NCBI GenBank assembly: GCA_034428935.1
Contig: DAOUHB010000108.1
Coordinates: forward strand, 1-37,070
DNA: 37,070 nt
Source: JAAYZQ01 sp034428935
GTDB taxonomy: Bacteria > Chloroflexota > Anaerolineae > JAAYZQ01
Direction of reading: 5' to 3'
The notes beneath the pieces are model-generated. The model ran no database searches. It was given only the letters and a program-made list of their open reading frames with translations, and was not told the origin of the DNA. Of this stretch, positions 14,829-22,354 are shown in pieces; position 1 is the first letter of the stretch; every line of letters begins with the position of its first letter. The position numbers and the translations under genes are program-made.

Positions 14829-15536
14829 TCATCCCTTTTCCGGCTGGCGGGCCGGCCTGGAATTAAAGCCGGCCGGGGGGGCCAGGAGCGCGGCCAGCTT
14901 CTCGGCACCCTGGCGGTCGGCAACGGCCAGGACTTCGTCTCCCTGCTCCAGGATGGTGGCGCCGCGCGGGACGACCATCTCGCCCTTGCGGATGATGGCG
15001 GCAATGATGCACCGTTCCGGCAGCTCCAGCTCCTGGATGCTCTTGCCCACGGCGCGGGCGCCGGGCGGGATCTTTTCCTCCACCACCGAGTACTCGCCGC
15101 GGCGGAGCTTGAGGAGGGTCATCATGTCGCCCAGGGACATCTCTTCCTCGATGAGCCGCGACAGGATCTCGGACTGGTTGAGGGCGACGTCGACGTGAAA
15201 CTTTTCGTCAAAGAGCCAGGCATTGCGCGGGTTGTTGACCTGGGCGATGGTGCGCGGCACCTGGTAGCGGCTGCGGGCCAGGAAGCAGAGCACCAGGTTG
15301 TCGGCATCCCGCGGCATGCAGGCGGCCAGCACCTGGGCCTCGCCGATGCCCGCCTGCTCCAGGACGTGGGGATAGGTGGGATCGCCCACCAGGATGGCTT
15401 CGGTGGGCAGCTCGCGGTGGAGGTGAGCCAGGACCTCGTCGCGCGGCTCGATGACGCGTACATCGTGGCGCTCTCCGAGGAGCAGGTTGGCCAGTTGAGA
15501 GGCGGTGCGCCCGCCCCCGGCAATCAAGACAAACAT
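14829..15536 (-). CDS. RCK (TrkA-like) potassium-regulatory protein, second of a pair
   Basis: RCK proteins bind nucleotides and ions and gate potassium transporters from the cytosolic side. The 235-residue product has an N-terminal Rossmann domain (MFVLIAGGGRTASQLANLL; glycine turn GGGRTAS) whose second strand ends in Glu (VRVIEP), a typical NAD(H)-type position. It continues with ILVGDPTYPHVLEQAGI and VLAACMPRDADNLVL. An RCK_C domain follows at ~140-220 (EEKIPPGARAVGKSIQELELPERCIIAAIIRKGEMVVPRGATILEQGDEVL). The ATG directly abuts the TGA of the preceding RCK gene, so the two are likely made in equal amounts and may form a hetero-oligomer. No TrkH/KtrB channel gene is present, but a KimA-like permease is. 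Confidence 0.88.
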   Translation of the reverse strand: MFVLIAGGGRTASQLANLLLGERHDVRVIEPRDEVLAHLHRELPTEAILVGDPTYPHVLEQAGIGEAQVLAACMPRDADNLVLCFLARSRYQVPRTIAQVNNPRNAWLFDEKFHVDVALNQSEILSRLIEEEMSLGDMMTLLKLRRGEYSVVEEKIPPGARAVGKSIQELELPERCIIAAIIRKGEMVVPRGATILEQGDEVLAVADRQGAEKLAALLAPPAGFNSRPARQPEKG

Positions 15537-16196
15537 TCAGGCCTCCTTCCGCCGGCCGAGCCGCTCCCTCAGCTCCAGGATGCCTTCCATCGTGGCGCTG
15601 AGGAGGATGACGTCGTCGGTCTCTAGCTCGAGATCGTCCGACGGAAGCTGGGCCTTGCCCGCGCGGGTGACGGCCGCCACCGTGCATGGACCGTCGGGGA
15701 AAAGCTCCGCCAGCCTGGCGCCGTTCCAGGCCGCGGGCACGCCGAACTCGTAGATCTCGACCTCGCCGTTGCCCGCCGAGAAGACGGTGTGGATCTCGCT
15801 CTGGTAGAGCATCTCTTCCATGCGCTGCGCGCCCCAACTGGTGGAGCTGACCATGTGCAGGCCGAAGGTCTCGTGGACGGTCCGCCAGTTGGGATCGTAG
15901 TTGCGGACCACGACGTTGGGCACGTGGTACACCTCACTGGCAACGTGGGCCACCACGGCGTTGATGGAATCGACGTTGGTGGTGGCTGCCAGGGCATCCG
16001 CCTGGGCGATGCCTGCCCGGCGCAGGACGTCCTGGTTGAGGGTCTCGCCCTCTATGGTCTGTCCCCGAAAGTCGGGCGGAAGGTTGTCGAAAGAAGCGCG
16101 CACGGGATCGATGACGACGACCCTGTGTCCGCGCTGGAAGAGGCGGTAGGCGAGCTCCGACCCTACCCGGCCGCAGCCGACGACGATGATGTTCAT
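15537..16196 (-). CDS. RCK (TrkA-like) potassium-regulatory protein, first of a pair
   Basis: The 219-residue product has the Rossmann motif MNIIVVGCGRVGSELAYRL with the classical G-x-G-x-x-G turn and an Asp closing the second strand (VVVID), as in NAD-binding TrkA/KtrA. Next come EGETLNQDVLRRAGIAQADALAATTNVDSIN and VVVRNYDP. The RCK_C domain begins around residue 140 (EIYEFGVPAAWNGARLAELF). It differs clearly from its partner at 14829-15536, so the pair is not a recent duplication. The start at 16196 is preferred over an ATG two codons upstream because AGGA then sits 7 nt away. It lies 75 nt after the permease gene and is probably in the same operon. Confidence 0.88.
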   Translation of the reverse strand: MNIIVVGCGRVGSELAYRLFQRGHRVVVIDPVRASFDNLPPDFRGQTIEGETLNQDVLRRAGIAQADALAATTNVDSINAVVAHVASEVYHVPNVVVRNYDPNWRTVHETFGLHMVSSTSWGAQRMEEMLYQSEIHTVFSAGNGEVEIYEFGVPAAWNGARLAELFPDGPCTVAAVTRAGKAQLPSDDLELETDDVILLSATMEGILELRERLGRRKEA

Positions 16197-16271
16197 AGGC
16201 ATTTCCTGCTTTCCGACCCTGCCCTCCATCCCTGGACGGGATCGACCGGGCCAAGGGTCACTTTTAAAACA

Positions 16272-18212
16272 CTACTCGACTTGATACGGTACGTCGGTGA
16301 TGACGATACCCGGCTTGAACAGAAGCGCCAGGCGCAGCATCCACGCCGCCTGGGTGTGAAGCAGGTTGTTCCACCAATGCCGGGGCACGAACTGTGGCAC
16401 GACGATGGTGATCGTTTCGTTGGCCTGGCGCTGGTCCGAGATCTGCTGGATATAGTCCAGCAGCGGCTCCAGCAACAGGCGATAGGGCGAGTCGAGGATG
16501 ACGAGGCGCACACCCTCACCCCACAATTCCCACTTGCTCTTGAGCCGATCGGCCTCGGCGGGGTCCATGGAGACAAAGACGGCGGTGACGTCGTCGGACA
16601 GGGAGCGGGCGTAGCGCAGGGCCGCCAGGCTCCCCCGGTGCACGCCGCTGATGGGCAGGATGACGCGATGGCGGGTGATGGGCGGCGGGGCGCCATAGGC
16701 CTCCAGGGAAAGGTGAGAGGCGAGCATGCGGTAGTGGCGATGGATGGCGGCAAACATGATGACCAGGGCGGGCAGCAAGAGCAGCACGATCCAGGCGCCG
16801 TCCCTGAACTTGGTAACGGCAAAGACCAGGAGGACGACGAACGTCAGGGCCGCGCCAAAGCCGTTGATGGCCATGCGCAGTTGCCAGCCGCTCTGGTAGC
16901 GCAGCGTCGACGCCCGCTCCTGCCGCTCCTGCCCGGGAGCCATGTGGCCGATCTTCCACCAGCGGCGGGCCATGCCGGCCTGCGACAGGGTGAACGACAG
17001 AAAGACGCCGATGGCATACAGCGGGATCAGGCCGGTGACGCTGGCCTGAAAGACGACGATCAGAAGGCAGGCGAGGAGCGCCAGGACCAGTATGCCCCGC
17101 GAGTAGACGAGGCGACTGCCCCGAAAGGCGAACTGCCGCGGCAGGAAGGCATCCTCGCCCAGGAGAGCGCTCAGCCGGGGAAAGCCGGCAAAGGAGGTGT
17201 TGCTGGCCATGATCAGGATCAGGGTCGTGGCGACGATGGTGCCCAGGTAAAGGGCGCCCTGTCCCTGGAAGACGGTGCGGGCCAACTGCGAGATGACCGT
17301 CTCGAACTCGGAGGGCACGGCCTGGATGTGCACGGCCAGGTAGGTGATGCCCAGAAAGAGGGTGCCCAGGATGACGGCCATCCAGATGAGGGTGATGCCG
17401 GCGTTCCGGCCGCGCGGCTCGCGAAAGGCCGTGGTGCCGGTCGAGATGGCTTCCACTCCTGTCAGGGCGGCGGTGCCGCTGGAAAAGGCGCGCAGGATGA
17501 GAAAGGGCGTGATGGCCTGGGCGGCGGCAACCTCCAGGGCCGGCGGCTCGACGACCGTGCCCAGGCTGCCCGTCAGGTGGCGAGCCAGGCCGGTGCCGAT
17601 GGTGAGGAACATCATGGCCAGGAAAAAGTAGCTGGGAACGGCAAACACGGCGCCCGACTCGCGCACGCCCCGAAAGTTGATCAGCATCACAAAGAGCACC
17701 AGGACCACGGCCAGGGGAACGCGATAGTCGAACAGCACCGGGAAGGCGGACGTGATCTGGGCGACGCTGGAGGATACGGCCACGGCGACGGACAGGATAT
17801 AGTCCGTCAGCAGCGAGGCACCGGCCAGGAGGGCGGGCAGCTCTCCCAGATTGTCGCGGGCGACGATGTACGCCCCGCCCCCGTTGGGGTAGGCGCGCAC
17901 GACCTGCTGGTAGGACAGGGTGATGATGGCCAGCAGGACGACGATGGCGACGGCAATGGGAAAAGCCAGGCCAAAGGCCGCCATCCCGGCAAAGGCCAGG
18001 ATGAACAGGATCTCTTGCGTGCCATAGGCCGTGGACGACAGGGCGTCGGAGGCGAAAACGGCCAGGCCGACGATCTTGCGGATGGTCTGATGGGGCGCGT
18101 CGGCGGTCGGCAAGGGCCGGCCAATGAGCCAGGTGCGCCAGGACTGCCGGGGGGCATATTCCGTTGTGCGACGCAGGATTTTGGTCCCGTTCTCATCTTC
18201 AATCGTGCTCAT
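16272..18212 (-). CDS. KimA-like (KUP-related) potassium importer, APC superfamily
   Basis: The 646-residue product has about 12 membrane helices followed by a soluble C-terminal domain from ~residue 500. Its motifs, FASDALSSTAYGTQEILFILAF, YPNGGGAYIVARDNLG, ASNTSFAGFPRLSALLGEDAFLPRQF and SRGILVLALLA, match the KimA (formerly YdaO) group. In Bacillus these import potassium with protons and are inhibited by c-di-AMP at the cytosolic domain. The C-terminal part (HRVILPISGVHRGSLAALRYARSL, FVPRHWWNNLLHTQAAWML) resembles a universal-stress-protein-like fold. Two RCK genes follow in the operon, which supports potassium rather than amino acids. Older annotation would be 'amino acid permease'. It has its own promoter at 18290-18318 and a hairpin in the leader. 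Confidence 0.82.
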   Translation of the reverse strand: MSTIEDENGTKILRRTTEYAPRQSWRTWLIGRPLPTADAPHQTIRKIVGLAVFASDALSSTAYGTQEILFILAFAGMAAFGLAFPIAVAIVVLLAIITLSYQQVVRAYPNGGGAYIVARDNLGELPALLAGASLLTDYILSVAVAVSSSVAQITSAFPVLFDYRVPLAVVLVLFVMLINFRGVRESGAVFAVPSYFFLAMMFLTIGTGLARHLTGSLGTVVEPPALEVAAAQAITPFLILRAFSSGTAALTGVEAISTGTTAFREPRGRNAGITLIWMAVILGTLFLGITYLAVHIQAVPSEFETVISQLARTVFQGQGALYLGTIVATTLILIMASNTSFAGFPRLSALLGEDAFLPRQFAFRGSRLVYSRGILVLALLACLLIVVFQASVTGLIPLYAIGVFLSFTLSQAGMARRWWKIGHMAPGQERQERASTLRYQSGWQLRMAINGFGAALTFVVLLVFAVTKFRDGAWIVLLLLPALVIMFAAIHRHYRMLASHLSLEAYGAPPPITRHRVILPISGVHRGSLAALRYARSLSDDVTAVFVSMDPAEADRLKSKWELWGEGVRLVILDSPYRLLLEPLLDYIQQISDQRQANETITIVVPQFVPRHWWNNLLHTQAAWMLRLALLFKPGIVITDVPYQVE

Positions 18213-18236
18213 GTGTGTTTTCCGGTTACTGACAAA

Positions 18237-18256
18237 GCACCCGGCTATCCGGGTGC
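18237..18256 (-). promoter_or_regulatory. Hairpin in the leader of the KimA-like gene
   Basis: On the minus strand GCACCCGG, a 4-nt loop and CCGGGTGC form a perfect 8-bp stem followed by TTTGTC. It lies within the ~70-nt leader, 24 nt before the ATG at 18212. The short T-run makes it terminator-like, so it may attenuate transcription. It is far too short to be a ydaO-type c-di-AMP riboswitch. Confidence 0.5.
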
Positions 18257-18289
18257 CCCGTGCGACGAATGCCTATGTTAAGCGGATCG

Positions 18290-18318
18290 ATTCTATCCCG
18301 AATCTTATCCGGTGTCAA
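18290..18318 (-). promoter_or_regulatory. Promoter of the KimA-like/RCK operon
   Basis: On the minus strand a perfect -35 TTGACA (18313-18318) and a -10 TAGAAT (18290-18295) are spaced by 17 bp. Transcription should start near 18283. Confidence 0.8.
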
Positions 18319-18341
18319 GTGGGATCGAACAATTGACGGGG

Positions 18342-18455
18342 ACCCAACCCCCTGCCCCCTTCCCTGCGAGGGAAAGGGGAGACACCCAACCCCCTGGCCC
18401 CCTTCCCTCCCAGGGAAGGGGGGAGAAAGGCTCCCCTCCCCTCGCAGGGGAGGGG
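18342..18455. repeat. Cluster of three GC-rich hairpins (REP-like) in the divergent spacer
   Basis: The 349-bp space between the two permease genes holds two promoters and this cluster. Two tandem units, 42 bp apart, each begin ACCCAACCCCCTG (18342-18354 and 18384-18396). Hairpin a (18355-18379) has 11-bp arms with one mismatch. Hairpin b (18398-18422) has perfect 11-bp arms, CCCCCTTCCCT and AGGGAAGGGGG, with a 3-nt loop. Hairpin c (18433-18455) has perfect 10-bp arms, CCCCTCCCCT and AGGGGAGGGG, with a CGC loop. The shape (C-rich stem, tiny loop, tandem copies) is that of dispersed intergenic REP elements. It should occur elsewhere in this genome if so. Confidence 0.8.
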
Positions 18456-18475
18456 TCGGGGGAGGGGTCGATATC

Positions 18476-18504
18476 TTGCAGAAACTCAGCGCCGGGTATA
18501 TAAT
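18476..18504 (+). promoter_or_regulatory. Promoter of the second KimA-like gene
   Basis: A -35 TTGCAG (18476-18481) and a perfect -10 TATAAT (18499-18504) are spaced by 17 bp. Transcription should start near 18511, about 50 nt before the ATG at 18562. It starts only ~20 bp after the third hairpin of the repeat cluster. Confidence 0.75.
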
Positions 18505-18561
18505 CGCAGCGTCGCACCTGGCAGTTCCATCGCGGCATTTGCTCGGGGCAGGAGAACGAGA

Positions 18562-20400
18562 ATGTTTGGAAGACTTTGGCATTTTCTCGTGGGACATCCA
18601 CTGCCGACGCAGCAGCTCGGCGAGGAGCGCCTCAACAAGGTGCGCGCCCTGGCTGCCTTTTCCCCCGACGCCCTGTCGTCCATCGCCTATGCCAACCAGG
18701 AGATCTACCTGGCGCTGATGCTGGCCGGCAGCGCGGGCCTGTCGTTGGCGGCGCCCATCGGCCTGGCCATCACGGGGCTGCTGCTCATCGTCGCCCTGTC
18801 CTACTTTCAAACGATCCACGGCTATCCCTCGGGGGGCGGCTCGTACGTCGTCGCCCGCGAGAACCTGGGCACCCTGCCGGGCCTGGTGGCCGCCGCGGCG
18901 CTGATGGTCGGCTACCTGTTGACGGCCGCCGTGAGCCTCACGGCCGGCGTCGAGGCCCTGGCTTCGGCCTTTCCGGCCCTGTGGGACTACCGGGTGCCGG
19001 CCGCCCTCCTGCTGCTGGGCCTCATCACCCTGCTGAACCTGCGCGGGCTGCGCGAGTCGGGCACGCTCATGGCCATCCCGGTCTACCTGTTCCTGGTGAC
19101 CTACCTGCCCATGCTGGGCTATGGGCTGGTGCGCCTCGTCGCCGGCGGGCCGGCGCCCCTGGCGTCCGTGGCGCCCGCCCCGGTGCAGCCGCTGACCATC
19201 GCGCTGATCCTCCAGGCCTTCTCGTCGGGCTGCACGGCCCTCACCGGCATCGAGGCCATCAGCAACGGCGTGCCGGCGTTCCGGGCCCCCGAGGCGCGCA
19301 ACGCCGGGCGAACGCTGATGGTCATGGCCCTGCTCATGGCCCTTCTCTTCCTGGGCAGCACCGGGCTGGTCCAGGCCCTGGCCGTGGTCGCCGGGCCCCA
19401 GGAGACCATCCTCTCGGCGCTGACCCGGCGGGTGTGGGGCGGGGGCGCAGGCTATCTGCTCATCCAGGGGGCCACGATGCTCATCCTCACCGTGGCGGCC
19501 AATACCAGCTTTGCCGGCTTTCCGCGGCTGACCGCCATCCTGGCGGGCGATGGCTTTGTGCCCCGCCAGTTGGCCGGCCTCGGCGACCGGCTGGTGTTCT
19601 CCAACGGCATCCTGGTGCTGGCGGGCGCCACGGCCGTGCTCATCGTCCTGTTTGGGGGCGACTCGCACGCCCTCGTGCCGCTGTTTGCCGTGGGCGTGTT
19701 CCTGGCCTTTACGCTGTCGCAGGCCGGCATGGTGCTCCACTGGCACCGGACACGGGGGCCGCGCTGGCAGCTCAAGGCCGTGCTCAACGCCGCCGGCGCC
19801 GTGGCGACGGGAGGCACCGTGCTCGTCATCGCCAGCAACAGGTTTTTCCAGGGGGCGTGGATTACCCTGGCCCTGATTCCCATCCTGGTCATCGCCTTCT
19901 GGCAGGTTCGCAGGCACTACCGCCAGGTGGCGGCGCAGTTGTCCCTCCGTGGCCTGGCGCCGCCCACCCCGCCGTTGCCCCATCCCAGGGTGGTGGTGCC
20001 CATCTCGGGGGTACACCGCGGCGTCATCATCGCCATGGCCTTTGCCCGATCCATTTCAGAGGACGTCACGGGGGTGTACATCGAGCTGGAGCCGGGGGCC
20101 GCGGAGCGGGTGCGGGAGCGGTGGATGGAGTGGTGGCCCGACGTGCCCCTCGTGGTGCAACCCTCGCCCTACCGTTCCATCGTCGGCCCGCTCCTCGACT
20201 ACCTGGACGAGACCGACCGCCGCCACAACGACGGGCAACTGGCCACGGTTGTGCTGCCCGAGTTCGTCCCGGCCCGGTGGTGGCAGAACCTGCTGCACAA
20301 CCAGACGACCTGGCTCATCAAGACGGCGCTCCTCTACCGCCGCCGGCAGCTCGGCTACCAGCGGGTGATCATTGACGTGCCCTACCACCTGGGCCGCTAG
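18562..20400 (+). CDS. Second KimA-like (KUP-related) potassium importer
   Basis: The 612-residue product is a paralogue of the 16272-18212 permease, transcribed away from it. It shares FSPDALSSIAYANQEIYLAL, YPSGGGSYVVARENLG, ANTSFAGFPRLTAILAGDGFVPRQL and the C-terminal HPRVVVPISGVHRGVIIAMAFARSI and FVPARWWQNLLHNQTTWLIK. It has about 12 membrane helices and a soluble C-terminal domain. It lacks the ~35-residue polar N-terminal extension of its partner, starting straight at MFGRLWHFLVGHPLP. Having two divergent copies suggests different affinity or different regulation. The start has GGAG upstream. Its TAG stop at 20398-20400 overlaps the stop of the convergent kinase gene. Confidence 0.82.
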   Translation: MFGRLWHFLVGHPLPTQQLGEERLNKVRALAAFSPDALSSIAYANQEIYLALMLAGSAGLSLAAPIGLAITGLLLIVALSYFQTIHGYPSGGGSYVVARENLGTLPGLVAAAALMVGYLLTAAVSLTAGVEALASAFPALWDYRVPAALLLLGLITLLNLRGLRESGTLMAIPVYLFLVTYLPMLGYGLVRLVAGGPAPLASVAPAPVQPLTIALILQAFSSGCTALTGIEAISNGVPAFRAPEARNAGRTLMVMALLMALLFLGSTGLVQALAVVAGPQETILSALTRRVWGGGAGYLLIQGATMLILTVAANTSFAGFPRLTAILAGDGFVPRQLAGLGDRLVFSNGILVLAGATAVLIVLFGGDSHALVPLFAVGVFLAFTLSQAGMVLHWHRTRGPRWQLKAVLNAAGAVATGGTVLVIASNRFFQGAWITLALIPILVIAFWQVRRHYRQVAAQLSLRGLAPPTPPLPHPRVVVPISGVHRGVIIAMAFARSISEDVTGVYIELEPGAAERVRERWMEWWPDVPLVVQPSPYRSIVGPLLDYLDETDRRHNDGQLATVVLPEFVPARWWQNLLHNQTTWLIKTALLYRRRQLGYQRVIIDVPYHLGR

Positions 20401-22160
20401 GGCGCCAGGGCCCTGATGACCAGGTTGTCAAAGTGGATGACGGTGCCGGGCTCGTCAAAGGTGCCGGCGGCCAGGCCCACGGTGCCGCCGCCGAGGGTGG
20501 CGTCGGCCACGTCCACCAGGTGCACATCGTTGACGTAAAAGCGAAACTGATTGCCCTGGCACACGACCCTGACGCGGTTGGTGGCCTCCAGGCCCTGGTT
20601 GATGGCCTCTGACGGCTCCCAGGTCACCAGGTTGGAGAACTCGCCCTGGTGGTACAGATCCACCGCGTAGTAGCCGTCGCTGCTGATCTGGAACCAGTAA
20701 AATTCGTCGGTCTCGTCCTGGTAGCGGACCAGGGGGCCATAGTTGTTGTCCAGCGGGCCTGCCACGTGGACGGTGTCGACCTCGAGCTCGTAGTCGGCCA
20801 TGGCCAGGTCCGGCCCCTGGCCCCAGCCCATGTAATCGGAGAGCTTGACGGCGATGCGGTACTCGCCCGCGGCATAGCCCACCTCGGTGTTGTTGTCCAC
20901 CGACGTGCCCCAACCGCTGTTCTCGTCGGAGAAGTCGTCGGCGTACAGGGTGGAGGGCGGTGGAGGTGTGGGCGAGGGCAGGGGAGTCGCGTCCGGCGGA
21001 GCTGTGGGGGGCGACGTTGTCGTGACAGTGGGGGCCACGGCGGGGTTTGTCGCCTCGGAAGAGACGACGACGAACGTGACGGGCGGCGTGGGCTCCCCAC
21101 CCCCGTTGCCGAGAAGCAGGGCGGCGACGATGGCCAGGACCAGGCAGACGACGACGCCGCCGCCGGCCAGGAGCCAGACGCTGCGGGGCAAGGGCCGCCT
21201 GGCGGCGGGGGCCGACGACGTTCTGGGGGCCCTGGCGGCGGCTGCCGCCGGTACGGGTGTGGCCACCCGCCGGGCCGGCTCCGCGGCCGCCGGCTCCTGT
21301 CGCAGCAGGGCGCGGCGTAGATCACCGGCGGTGGCATAGCGCTCGGCAGGGTCTTTGGCCAGCGCCTTGAGGACCACCGCGTCCAGCCAGCGGGGGATGG
21401 CCCGGTTGTAGGTGCTGGGCGGCGGCGCCTGGTCGCGGCGGATGCGCATGACGTTCTCCACCTGGGCCGCGGGGGTGGTGCGCTGGTCAAAATCCAGGTA
21501 GGAGCGGCCGGTGAGCATGCGATAGAGCACAGCGCCCAGGGCATAGACGTCGATGCGTGGGTCATCGCGCACCCCTTCGGCCTGCTCGGGCGACATGTAG
21601 GGCAGCGTGCCCGCCACAAAGCCGTGGGAGGTGTGCCAGGTGCGGTCCAGCAGTTGGTCGGACACGTGGGCGATGCCAAAGTCCGCGACCTTGGCCCCGC
21701 TGTCGCTCCCCCGGCCGGTCCCGGCGGCAAAGAGGATGTTGGCCGGTTTCAGGTCGCAGTGGACGACGCCGCGTCCGTGGGCATAGTGCAGCCCTTCGGC
21801 CACGTCGGCAGCGATGCGCGCCGCCTCCGCGGGCCGGAGAGGCCCGGCCTGCAGGCGGGCGTCGAGGCCGCCGCCGGCCATGTACTCCATGGCGATATAG
21901 TAGTTGCCGGCCTCGCTAAAGACGTTGTAGGTGCGCACGATGCGCTCGTGGGTGAGGCGAATGGTGGCCCGGGCCTCGGCCAGGAAGCGCTTGAGGATGA
22001 CCTCGTCGCCGACGAGGGCCGGGATGAGCTCCTTGAGGGCCACCTGCTCGCCCAGGAGCCGGTCCTGGGCCAGGTAGACAAAGCCAAAGCCGCCGCGGCC
22101 CAGTTGGCGCACGATCTGATATTGCCTATTGAGAAGTGTATCGCCTGGCTTGAGAGACAT
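20397..22160 (-). CDS. Transmembrane Ser/Thr protein kinase (PknB-type, non-RD) with lectin-like ectodomain
   Basis: The 587-residue product has a kinase domain at ~14-285: Gly loop LGRGGFGFVYL (~20-30), ATP-binding K43 (VALKEL), catalytic loop GVVHCDLKPAN (H134-C135-D136) and D160-F161-G162. The usual Arg before the catalytic Asp is Cys, so it is a non-RD kinase, a type generally not switched on by activation-loop phosphorylation. A Pro/Ala-rich stretch leads to one membrane helix (~329-352). A Thr/Pro-rich extracellular linker (~355-410) follows, then a C-terminal beta-rich domain (DDFSDENSGWG... to VIHFDNLVIRAL) of the concanavalin/LamG or DUF1080 type, likely to bind sugars. The start at 22160 (MSLKPGDTLLNRQY) has AAGGA 10 nt upstream. 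There is no PASTA domain. The stimulus and targets are unknown. Confidence 0.9.
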   Translation of the reverse strand: MSLKPGDTLLNRQYQIVRQLGRGGFGFVYLAQDRLLGEQVALKELIPALVGDEVILKRFLAEARATIRLTHERIVRTYNVFSEAGNYYIAMEYMAGGGLDARLQAGPLRPAEAARIAADVAEGLHYAHGRGVVHCDLKPANILFAAGTGRGSDSGAKVADFGIAHVSDQLLDRTWHTSHGFVAGTLPYMSPEQAEGVRDDPRIDVYALGAVLYRMLTGRSYLDFDQRTTPAAQVENVMRIRRDQAPPPSTYNRAIPRWLDAVVLKALAKDPAERYATAGDLRRALLRQEPAAAEPARRVATPVPAAAAARAPRTSSAPAARRPLPRSVWLLAGGGVVVCLVLAIVAALLLGNGGGEPTPPVTFVVVSSEATNPAVAPTVTTTSPPTAPPDATPLPSPTPPPPSTLYADDFSDENSGWGTSVDNNTEVGYAAGEYRIAVKLSDYMGWGQGPDLAMADYELEVDTVHVAGPLDNNYGPLVRYQDETDEFYWFQISSDGYYAVDLYHQGEFSNLVTWEPSEAINQGLEATNRVRVVCQGNQFRFYVNDVHLVDVADATLGGGTVGLAAGTFDEPGTVIHFDNLVIRALAP

Positions 22161-22308
22161 GCGGTTCCAGTCCTTGTTCAGTCGCCCATCCAGCGGTCGC
22201 ATGGGAGCACCGGGAGGGCCGGTTCAGTCGCGCTGCCAGGGCGCCAGCAGGCGAGGTGTTCACCAGCTTTGGCCCGTAGCCATTGCCCCGTTGCGGAGCT
22301 ATGCCCGG

Positions 22309-22337
22309 AGTATAGCACAGGGGCCGTGGAAGGTCAA
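22309..22337 (-). promoter_or_regulatory. Promoter of the Ser/Thr kinase gene
   Basis: On the minus strand a -35 TTGACC (22332-22337) and a -10 TATACT (22309-22314) are spaced by 17 bp. Transcription should start near 22302, which gives an unusually long leader of ~140 nt before the ATG at 22160. The leader is GC-rich and I see no known riboswitch in it. Confidence 0.75.
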
Positions 22338-22354
22338 GGGGCGGCGACGAGGGC

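Noticed and set aside
16272..18212. Amino acid permease
   Set aside because: The APC fold is shared, but the motifs match the KimA potassium importer group and the operon carries two RCK genes.
18213..18283. ydaO/yuaA c-di-AMP riboswitch before the KimA-like gene
   Set aside because: The leader is only ~70 nt with one simple hairpin; the two-fold pseudo-symmetric core of that riboswitch would not fit.
18342..18455. CRISPR array
   Set aside because: Only two to three irregular units, each self-complementary throughout, without unique spacers of constant length.
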